Below, piece after piece: positions 55,638-64,000 of a stretch of 64,000 nucleotides of DNA. The DNA lies in assembly GCA_904066235.2 (NCBI GenBank), contig CAJFCV020000001.1, positions 5,642,001-5,706,000 of the forward strand, in the 5' to 3' direction. The position numbers and the translations under genes were made by a program. The stretch is from Bursaphelenchus xylophilus (lineage: Eukaryota > Nematoda > Chromadorea > Rhabditida > Aphelenchoididae). Each line of letters starts with the position of its first letter. The stretch's first letter is position 1. Below the pieces are notes generated by a model. It saw nothing but the letters and a program-made list of their open reading frames with translations. It had not been told where the DNA came from and made no database searches.

Positions 55638-56519
55638 TTAGATAAATGAATTTGGAGACTTGAGCTCTATTGTGAGCACAACTGGAGCGGTTGATTCAAT
55701 TGTGAGAGTACCATCCACGACCTCATTACAAGAGCTGATAAGACCACCGTACTCAAACTTCTCATCGGTCACATTCCACCGGAATCCAGTAGTTGTGACT
55801 CGAGTTTCGGTTTGACAAATTGGGAGGATTCCACACTTTCCGGTGATCTTCTCTTTATCTGTGGAGATCCGAGATTTGGTCGAGATGATTAAAGTAAGGT
55901 TGGTGGAGTCTACTGAGTAAACTGAGGTAGAATTTTTGGTACTTCGTTGGAAACATATAATCGAATTGAGAGTGGACAATGTGTGATCGAAGCGGCCACT
56001 TTGCCCTCCAAGAATTAATACTGTTTTTATCTGAAGGTGGTATGTATTATATTATATAATATAAGTTAATGTTTAATGTATAGTACCTGATTTCTAGTAT
56101 AGCTGGTTGTTTCCGTAATAACTGTCAAGGTTTTGCTGAGATCCGTAAAGTCCTGATCGGGTGTATGCTTGATTATACATTTTTCTGAAGATGACGTCAT
56201 TTAAAAATGGGGAACCCGTATTTTACCGTTAAAATACTGCAAAGCTTCTTTCGTAATCGAATCAAAGTCTCCGGCAATTACCGTAGGATTAATAGCAACC
56301 CCTTTTATGGCCAATTTCATCACGGTATTGGCCGCCCCATCAGTGCAGAGCCTTTCTCTCGCCGAATTCCATACTTTCAGCCAGGAATTTGGCGCCTCTT
56401 TTATCGAATCTGAGTTTACCCACACAACGGCAAGGTTCTCTATACGAAAATAATATTAATTATCATTAAAAATATCATTTACCTCCTCTGGAAAATTCAT
56501 CAAATGGCCTCAGCTCCAT
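55638..56519 (-). CDS. tpk-1: Thiamine pyrophosphokinase
   Basis: Exons (minus): 56519-56483, 56439-56227, 56184-56087, 56030-55638; about 246 residues, the animal TPK length. The N-terminal catalytic domain has CTDGAANTV, PTVIAGDFDSIT and the HTPDQDFTDLSKTL motif, all standard for TPK. VLILGGQSGRFDHTLSTLNSI follows, and the C-terminal thiamine-binding beta domain contains CGILPIC...TTTGFRWNVTDEKFEYGGLISSCN. It converts thiamine to thiamine diphosphate with ATP. The initiator ATG lies in a 37-base first exon (MELRPFDEFSRGG); TPK proteins often begin with a short peptide before the beta strand, so this fits. Confidence 0.93.
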
Positions 56520-56827
56520 AAAAAATATAAAAAAAGTGCTCGGAATTCACGTAGAATGTAACAAAATAGATGTTATAAGCAAAATAAGGATAGGTTTCTG
56601 CAATTTTTATCGGCTAAGCTACGATTTGCAAGAAAAATGAGCGGCCTCTCATGAAAAAAAAACTGATAATCGAAAGGTTTTTGACGAGAAAAAGGTGTAA
56701 AATTTAACGTTTTTATCCTTTTCGGTGGCAACTCGTTTCAAAACTAAAAACAAGCAGAAAAAATAACAAAAACAGTCGAAAATCTATAAAGAAGTTACTT
56801 CAAAGTGTCACAATTTCAGTCTCGGCG
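56520..56827. other. Intergenic stretch, tpk-1 to tRNA-Lys
   Basis: This stretch of about 310 bp lies upstream of tpk-1 (minus strand), so it should include its promoter. It is AT-rich with A-runs. No coding content was found. Confidence 0.35.
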
Positions 56828-56833
56828 AAAAAA
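56828..56833 (-). terminator. Pol III terminator of tRNA-Lys(CTT)
   Basis: On the minus strand a run of six T residues lies just downstream of the tRNA 3' end, the usual RNA polymerase III stop. Confidence 0.7.
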
Positions 56834-56840
56834 GAGCCTT

Positions 56841-56913
56841 AGCCCGATGCGGGGCTCGAACCCGCGACAGCCAGATTAAGAGTCTGGTGCTCTACCGACT
56901 GAGCTAACCGGGC
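56841..56913 (-). tRNA. tRNA-Lys-CTT: tRNA-Lys (anticodon CTT)
   Basis: The minus strand folds as a full cloverleaf of 73 nt with no intron. The acceptor stem GCCCGGT pairs with ATCGGGC. The D arm has TAGCTCAGTCGGTAGAGC (A box). The anticodon stem CCAGA/TCTGG carries loop CTCTTAA with anticodon CTT at 56880-56878. The T arm is CGCGGGTTCGAGCCCCGC (B box). All structural elements are intact. The base at the discriminator position is T on this strand. Confidence 0.97.
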
Positions 56914-57767
56914 ACGTCTCACTCACGCTTGGAACGTTTCAAAAAAGGGACATCTGCTCATAAGACAAGGGCCCCTCCATGTGATTTTCTGACGAATGTC
57001 AAGACTCGACATCAATGACCAGTAAACGTCAAGTACAACTTTTAAAACATAATCGGCAGTATAAACAATCGTCATCCGGACCCCCAATTACCTCGTGAAA
57101 TAACTTCTTCCCAGGGCTTTGGGCCAATTACAAAAAGGGACCCGGAGATATTATTCATCCTCAAAAAAGCCCTCGAAGCACCTATTTGAAGGCATTGGCG
57201 AATCGAATGGACAAGGAAGAAGACTAGTTCAATTAAAGCTTTCGTCGTCACAAATTTGATTTGCCCTTGGTTAAATAGTTTAGAGGTCAAAGGAAACAAG
57301 TTTTAATTTAGAAACCATTCTTCAGTTTCGTTACAGTAACCCGTGAGCTCTTGAAATTCGACGTCTTTCGAAATCAAGCATTCATAGCCGGAGGGGATTT
57401 CGGTTTGAGTGGCATTTGATTCCGCCAAGGTTGGCATGATGTATGAGGTTTATATAAACGGGGCCTAATCTAGAGAAATACCCGACTACGCCCAATATTT
57501 TGGTTATTATCCCGGGTCCTTATGCCCTGAGGGTTGGCAGCCTCCATCTCCCCCTCTCTAACCTTGTTAGGCAATGTTAAATTGTATACTATCCATGATG
57601 ATGGGTACTGTAACAATTGAATAGTGGGCGGAGTAACAACCCACTTCATATCCCTAAAGAGGGAGGGCGGATGTAGTTCTTCCGAGTCCAACTTCCGTCC
57701 AGAATCCCGATGACGTTGACCTTATTCGTTTCAGAAGTCCCACCCCTGACCCGCCATTCACCTCCGA
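56914..57767. other. Intergenic stretch with a possible small ORF and TATA box (minus strand)
   Basis: This 854 bp stretch lies between tRNA-Lys and the small secreted peptide gene. On the minus strand an ATG at 57437 opens a 44-codon frame ending at 57303 (MPTLAESNATQTEIP...), with TATATAAA just upstream (about 57450). I do not have enough to call a gene. The rest shows nothing clear. Confidence 0.3.
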
Positions 57768-58168
57768 ATGCACTGCCTCATCTGGTGCACCCTTCTCGTG
57801 GTCCTCTGCTTGGGCCATGCTCTGGTTGATTTCCCCAAGTTCTACAGGTCAGTTCGGCATTTCTATGTATAATAAATAAATATATAATTGATCTGACATT
57901 TTTAGTGATCCAATGCAACTGATGATTGGACGTCCATCACGAGCCATTAACTACAGATCCGAGCGATTAAAAGGCTTTGGGTCAGAACAAGTAAGAGAAT
58001 CTTCATCTTTATGAAGTCTAACATAAAACTGAACTCTTCTCCAAACTTTAGAAATGGAAACGACGCCGCGCAACTCCCATCCAGATCTCGCCCTTCTTCT
58101 ACCTATCTAACCCCAATGAAGACAGCATGGTATATGTTCCACCCCAATCTTCATCAACCACAGAATAA
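57768..58168 (+). CDS. Small secreted peptide precursor (neuropeptide-like candidate)
   Basis: Exons 57768-57847, 57906-57990 and 58052-58168 encode 93 residues. The N-terminus is a clear signal peptide (MHCLIWCTLLVVLCLGHA, cleavage likely near residue 18-19). The mature part starts LVDFPKFYSDPMQLM and carries several basic sites: GRPSR, RSERLK and KWKRRR. Cutting at KWKRRR would release an acidic, hydrophobic peptide beginning ATPIQISPFFYLSN. There are no cysteines after the signal peptide. This is the usual shape of a peptide-hormone or neuropeptide precursor, though there is no repeated motif and no amidation-type Gly-Lys-Arg. I do not recognise the family. Both introns have clean GT-AG sites. 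Confidence 0.65.
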
Positions 58169-58260
58169 ATTAACCCTCAGTAATTACCAAAATTTGAAAT
58201 CTTTTATCCAAATAAACCGCTTTTGTAGAGTATAGTCAGTAGAATAAATACATACAGAAA

Positions 58261-58997
58261 CTAGAGGGTGAGTTCGTCTTCGGATAAGGTGTCACAGTTG
58301 AGGGTATCTTCCAGCTCTCCAATATATAAACCATGGTCCGCATCAAAGTGGAACTCGACTTCATCGTCCAGCAGATCTTTCCAATTAAATTTTGAAGATC
58401 CGAAAAGCTTTCGGATGTCATCCAGAGACATCAAAGGATCATCATCTTCAAATTCATCTTTGCTTGGGATGGGTAAGGTCTTCAGATATTCGACATCACT
58501 GTACATGTCCAAATCGTTATCATGATCATGAGTGCAAGAACAGTAATCAGCCTTCAGATTCGGATCATTCCAATCAATCTCAGGAAGCTGCAGTGTCATG
58601 ATATTCTTATTGATCTGCTCAGTCATCTCATCTACGGTGTCCCTCGGCTTTCCATATCGAAGTTGTTGCTGCTTCTTGATCGGCTTCAAAGACTGTCCTG
58701 TCCCTTCATGGAATATATTTGCATTCGCATCTCCAAACTCGGTCTGCTTTGAACAGCGGTCACTCCCTTTGTTATCTTCATCAAAATTCAATCTCTGACC
58801 GAATCCAGCCTTTCCACCAAATTTTGGAGTTCCCAAATTATTCTTCACATCTCCGAGAGCCCTCCTTGGCGTCCCAAACAAATCAGATGAGGACTTGGAT
58901 TTAAAATCTAAACAAATAACAAGGACAATGTAAAGAGCTCACCTTTATTCAGTCCATGAAGAGAATTGGCCCGACGTAGATTATGATCTACGTCCAT
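58261..58997 (-). CDS. Securin-like protein with a destruction box (IFY-1 candidate)
   Basis: Two exons, 58997-58943 and 58907-58261, give 233 residues, close to the size of nematode securin. Near the N-terminus TPRRALGDVKNN (R33...L36...N41) is a textbook APC/C destruction box, like RKALGTVN of vertebrate securin; TPKFGGKAG follows, similar in type to securin STPRFGK. The middle is basic; the C-terminal half is strongly acidic (DEFEDDDPLMSLDDIRKLFG, DEVEFHFDAD, TLSEDELTL), again securin-like. Securin inhibits separase until anaphase. Other APC/C substrates (cyclin-like D-boxes, geminin-like) are alternatives, since sequence outside the D-box is poorly conserved in all of them. Confidence 0.5.
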
Positions 58998-61900
58998 CTC
59001 CACGTTTGATCAACTTTTCCTTCAATTTTGCCACACGGCTTGCCCAAATGTAGAAAAAAACGTCCATAGAAAAATTAGCGACATTTTATACGATGAAACG
59101 TTTCTAATCTTATTTTAATGTTAGAATGAAAGCAGAACTGTCGATATTGATAGGAATTGTCAGAAAACCCATTTTGCATCAACGCACACATATTATTAGC
59201 ACAAAAATATTATTCTTGTACATTAAATTTAATGAATTTTGGTAAACATGGATAGTACATTGATGCTGCCATCAAAGGATGCTTCAGAATAGGCTTTGTT
59301 TGATAATAATAATGCACAAACTTTAATCGTCAATATCGGCCATTCTGACTTACATACGCGTGAATGCTATACTTGCCACGCACCTAGGGGTAAATGTTAT
59401 GACTTCGCCTGTGAAATCTCACAAAATCTGTCAAAAAGCTTTAAAATTGCAACAAGTGTATGTATCGTTATTAGTACCTTGCGCAATCTTCTATAGTAAT
59501 ATTTCAAAGCAAACCGAGCCTTGTGTCCCCCATCAATTGTTTTCGGTATTGATGCATACGTCAACTGCAATCGAGGGTACCTCAATATTTTTGAATGATG
59601 CAATGCTGAATTTGTCTTCAATTGACAAGGCCAGTTAAAAAATGCTATGGACACCCAGCAATACCTTACACTAAAACCTATTTTAATGAAATTACGAGAT
59701 TTGTAATTTCCAGATATTGAACTTGCCTAGTGGGAAACGTTGAACATGCTCAAAACCTAGGTTTAAAAGCCTATATTTGGATTATATGGGCTTTATACCC
59801 GTTCTGTGGAATTTTAGATAGGGTTTTCTAAATCCAGACATCTGAGTTTTTGTGGTAAGTCACATTACACCTGCATATAGTCATCAATATTCAATATTAA
59901 CCATATTGTGTTAAAACGAACCCAATAAGCATCCGTGAGCATCCTTTGACGTTTTTAGAACTAGGAAATTGTTAACCGACCCTTTTCTTCACATGAAAGA
60001 TTGTTAATCGATGGATTTCAAATATTCGAAATATTACCCTAAATCAATGGGAAACGTTGAAGTTTATCAAAAAATTGTCTCAAAATCGTCAAAATTTGCC
60101 TATATGCTCTTTGATAGGTTGGCTATGGACTTAGCAGAGAACATTTTGAAAATTGTAACATTTACGTATGTTGTGGCATATTGTACTTGGGGACTTGTTT
60201 GTCACCTTTTTACAAATTTTGACATAACTTTTTTTTCGTAATTTTTTAAGCTGTAAAAAGTACAGGACCTAATAGTAGAACATCAAGGGTGTCAATTAAT
60301 ACAAAGAAGCTGTGAAATCAATAATTTTTCACAGAACAATAGGACTTCAAAGGTAGGTACCTCCGCTATTTGCAGTGGGAAACGTTGAAGTGTATCAAAA
60401 AATGGCCCAATTAAGATGAAACTTTTTCTGGAGCATCGTCTGGGACGTCTACATGGACTTAGCAGAGAACATTTCGTTTATTGCATTTGTTTGATTTTAT
60501 ACATGTTGTACAAGATACATCAAAATTGCTGATATTGAGGGCCTCGTATCTCCCGATTCAGAAATGGTACCGATACAAGTAATAGCTTAAATAGACGACA
60601 GACATTCAAAGAAAATAATTATCAAGGTTGTTTTATGTGATAATAAGCGCTTTACACCTTTTGAGCATCAACTCTGAGGTCCACTTCTCGGGAATTTTTC
60701 AAGAGTCGGGCGCGACCTGCGAAGGGCGTGTACGTTTTTTTCTCCGATTTTGGTCAATGTGGGCAAGCCGTGGCCAAAAATTTTCATCCAAAATATTTTT
60801 GAACAAAAATTTTCCGGGAATGTTTTCGTGGTGGGACTGAATAATGAGAACGCATAGTGATTTTTGGATCGACCGATGTTTGTTTATACTGTATTGTTTA
60901 TTCGAATATGACATAAAAGGGGTGATTCTGTCCAACGGCTACTCTATTTTCAGCGGTTTTAATGTTAATTCTGGACTTTTAATTCACTGAATTTTGATGA
61001 CTAATGTTGATTCTCTTAGAAAAAGTAGCTGAAAAACATGCGATTTTTATTGAATAGTGCAGAATTGAATGTGTCATACAGTTTTTTCGGTTAGTCAGAG
61101 ATTTCCAAATAATTTCCTAAACGAAAGGCTGTTCCTAAAAGATTTTTTCCGAACTTGGTAGGCTTATAGGTGGTAAAACTACATATATAAAGTTTAAACA
61201 CTGATCTATCTTTCATGTTGTTGCTGCTTGATACGGTGAAAATGGTTTGACAACTATTTTTCAAAAATTTCTCCGCAATTTATATTATCCATCATAGAGC
61301 TCATACATATGGATAACCCTTTGCTTTCCTCCTTACTCTATGTCTTATTCTTTTCCAAAAAAAAATCGTATAGTCGAGATCTACTCCTCGACTTTTTTGG
61401 ACGCCCATTCGATTCCAAGAACCTTTCTGAATCGTCGGAATTTATTAAAAAAGGCCTATGATCTATTTTATTTTTTCCTAGCGATCTTAGAACTGGAATA
61501 CTATCTGTTTAATCAGCTTTCGAAAGTTTTTTTGACTCCCAAAAAATCTCTGGCCAATTTCCAATGTTTTCGGAGAAGTTGGATCTCTTTTGTACCGTAT
61601 CCCCCAACTCGATGGGTGACTTTTCCTTTGTTTATTTGTTTTTCGTTCCTAATTCTTAAGGAGTAAATATCATAGGATGGGCCAGATTTGTCAGAGGAGT
61701 GGCCTTATTGGGTCTCTGGAGGTCAAAGATTCTCATCGCATGTGAATATACCCGTATTCTACATTACTTTTTCATAACAATTCCAAATCACCTATATGGC
61801 CCACTATCTTTCGCTGAAAATATTGGCTTGGACTTTTCAGAGGCACCCCAAATATTGAACATAAAAGATCCGATTAGATTCTGCACAGTGCAAAAGATTT

Positions 61901-62000
61901 CACATTGTTTAGAAATGCTATCTTAAGTTGCGCCAAGTTTCATCAAACTCTATGTTTCTTCCCTCTTGCATTTGCATTGATTTCCTATGTGAATTTCATG
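58998..62000. other. AT-rich intergenic region with diverged repeats
   Basis: No supported exon is present. A diverged ~150 bp repeat appears at about 60048 and 60377, with a partial copy near 59732 (see findings). Open frames such as 61340-61666 lack family resemblance and lie in AT-rich sequence, so I do not call them. Confidence 0.4.
59732..60520. repeat. Diverged dispersed/tandem repeat (GGGAAACGTTGAA family)
   Basis: GTGGGAAACGTTGAA or close variants start at about 59730, 60048 and 60377. The second and third copies continue together: TATCAAAAAAT, then ATGGACTTAGCAGAGAACAT and GTTGTGGCATA/ATGTTGTACA at similar offsets. The copies are about 150 bp and non-coding. Confidence 0.6.
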
Positions 62001-64000
62001 ATCCTTTCGCATGGTTAAGGACCTTTTCTGCTCTTATCATCGCTACCATTATATGTCCATTTCTTATCATCGTTACCCTCCGAACCTCTTGATTTACGAG
62101 GAGCGATGCCTCGCAGTGCCTGTTTCCACCAGCTAATCCAATTTACAGCCGCATAAAGCCCGTGCGAGTGCAAAAACAGATATTTTGTGGGGTTGGGGCC
62201 GAATTGCGCGGTTTACGATGAGCCCCGGGGTAACGAAAGTCCTCTAAATGGATGAGTCAGCCATCAGTGCACAATGACTAAGGCCTTATAATTGGAATCA
62301 GATGCTTTTGGAGGGGTTTTGGGAACGGAAAGTAATTGGAAATTCCTCGGATTTAGGGGGTGATCCATGTGTCAAAGATGGCACAACTCTTGATCCTTAA
62401 TCTGTCTGGCTTTTAGTTCATATTATTAGAAAGTGTCGTATTAGATCTTCTAAATATTCCCGTCCTACATGACTTTCCGCCATTTCCCCGATGCTCCTCT
62501 CCTTTACCCATCCCCTCCACCGTACCATGACGTGCTGATTTTTTTGCGCAATGTTTCTTGGGGGTTTTTTGGAGCCTCGAGAATTTAAAGCGATGGGTTT
62601 GGAAGGGCCGGAATTGGCTCCGCACTCGTTTCATTCATTTCCAAACCCGGCGCGGCCCAAAAAAAGAAACCAAGACCGGAATTAGGGTGCGTGTGCACTG
62701 TTTGGCCAAGAGATATGGGTTTCGGCCTTGAGCGGACTTGGCGAATGCAAAGAGTGCAATCGAGAGCCGGAGGGTCAAATAAAGCCGGGAGGGGCTTGGG
62801 GTGTGGTGGACGGTGGGGAATAGTTGTGGACGGTACGATGGGAAGATGACGTTAGGGTCTAATGACCATACGAAGAGGGAACATCACTAAAAATGGTGAT
62901 ATATTTGATGATCACAGGTCCATATAAATTTATCGACGGTCTTTTCAACTGTTCGAAGTGCTAATCTGACTCTTTTATAGTCGAGTCAAGAATTCCCTGC
63001 TCCCTTGAATTGTGTAATTTTTTTGAGCGATGCGAATGCATTGGATTCATCCCCGTTTTTAATTCATTGCTCGCTCTCATTTCGGAGGGGCGGAGGGGGG
63101 CGAGAGTTGATGAGTCCGAACCAAAAATGTGCGGGCAGCTGGCCAGATTCCAGTCCTTATCGATTCCACATCCGATTCGGTCTTCTGATTCCCCGATCTG
63201 CATTCAACTTCGCTCCGATACGATCCGTAATTTCTTTTGTATCTTGGCCGCCAACTTTGTCCTTTTCCTTTCTTTGTTTTCGAATCCGATGCCAATCTTT
63301 TGGCGACTGTTTCCGGCCGTCGGACCATCTCTTCTCAATTGTTCTTCTCGGATGTGTGAATGTTGAAAGGGACACCAGCGATGCTGCGGGCGATAAGGAT
63401 TTGGAACGGGCGACTCTCTTTTCGTTCATTGGCGGCAAGGTCGCCACAGAGGATCAGGGGAAAGTTTTTGTGGTTGGGCGATGGGATTGGATGTCAAAGT
63501 CGTCATCTTGACGCTTATGTGTGTGGACAGATCGAATTCCGCGCATTCTCTTCGCCCGCACTTTCCGATTGATGGCAGATTCCGGGGATTTTTGTGGTTT
63601 TTTCGGATAAATGGACCACTGACTCATCCAACCAGGGTGGTAGTTTTTTATAACAAAAAAATACGCTTTCCAGATCAAATAAAAAGTTGCGAGGTGACAG
63701 ATGAAGCCGAAAAGTGACTTCATTGATAGTGTATACTACACATGCTGATTGCATTTTGATTCTCCACTTTTGAAGGCCCAGTTAGTTTTTTTTACGAAGA
63801 AATAGTGCAAGTTTTTTGTTTATCGTGATGGTGGCTGAGTCATTGCATCGTGCATTCATCCCTCGCTCGTTTTGGGCAAGGTCAGCGACAGCCGAGTCTC
63901 GACGTTCCGCACTGTGCCGTCCATCCGCCTCTCGCTCCTTTCCTGGGTGGTCGTTGCTGTTCGCGATGAGGGCTGGGGGAGAATGGCCGGCTTTCGGGGG
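62001..64000. promoter_or_regulatory. GC-richer region at right edge, probably upstream of a gene outside the window
   Basis: No gene is supported. GC content and CG density rise from about 62480 onward, and TGAGTCA (AP-1-like) words occur at about 62252 and 63836. This fits a promoter region of a gene lying to the right, but the strand and identity are unknown. Confidence 0.3.

Noticed and set aside
57072..57299. Minus-strand open frame of 75 codons next to tRNA-Lys
   Set aside because: No convincing splicing to the 57437 ATG frame and no recognised motif; probably chance.
61340..61666. Plus-strand open frame of 108 codons
   Set aside because: AT-rich Phe/Leu/Lys-heavy composition, no family resemblance, no neighbouring exons.
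63005..63754. Several overlapping open frames on both strands near the right edge
   Set aside because: They overlap on both strands in GC-richer DNA, have Arg/Ser-heavy composition and no shared splice structure; typical of non-coding sequence.

Overview
The window looks like nematode nuclear DNA. Genes are compact and split by many short introns (mostly about 35-70 bp), with T-rich acceptors ending in TTTTCAG or TTTTAG. Possible trans-splice acceptors sit just upstream of several start codons. Several proteins match well-known animal families: a serotonin-transporter-type SLC6, MAU2, PCF11, SRRM1/RSR-1, WDR47 and FLVCR. I cannot name the species. Exon models below were built by hand; reading frames were checked across each splice junction, and most coordinates should be right to within a base or two.

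Layout, left to right: URI prefoldin-like gene (-, cut by the left edge) | four-TM membrane protein (+) | 1.9 kb regulatory DNA | monoamine transporter, mod-5/SERT type (+, with SINE-like repeats in one intron) | cytosolic alanyl-tRNA synthetase (-) | WDR47 homologue (+) | fused nicotinamide riboside kinase and molybdopterin synthase large subunit (+) | PIGL GPI de-N-acetylase (-) | rsr-1/SRRM1 (+) | KIND-FERM-3xPDZ scaffold (+) | FLVCR-family transporter (-) | 2.1 kb with GATA motifs | TBC1D32/BROMI (-) | mau-2 (+) | nol-9 (+, mariner-type element in one intron) | unrecognised basic/SP-TP protein (+) | pcf-11 (+) | PRA1/RABAC1 (+) | mitochondrial ClpX (+) | SNAPC1 (-) | thiamine pyrophosphokinase (-) | tRNA-Lys(CTT) (-) | small secreted peptide precursor (+) | securin-like D-box protein (-) | about 5 kb with no supported gene.

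Most genes are housekeeping: translation (AARS, tRNA), RNA processing (PCF11, RSR-1, NOL9, SNAPC1), chromosome cohesion (MAU2 and a candidate securin) and cofactor metabolism (NRK, MoaE, TPK). Three sets of same-strand genes with gaps of about 200-245 bp look like nematode operons: mau-2/nol-9/unknown, RABAC1/clpX, and TPK/SNAPC1.

The observations most worth a second look are the NRK-MoaE fusion, a candidate new neuropeptide-like precursor, a mariner-derived long inverted repeat that enlarged a nol-9 intron, a tRNA-derived SINE-like family in the mod-5 intron, a POU-octamer cluster upstream of mod-5, a GATA cluster upstream of the FLVCR gene, two GC-AG introns, and a possible alternative N-terminus on AARS. 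I found no CRISPR array, prophage or bacterial island.
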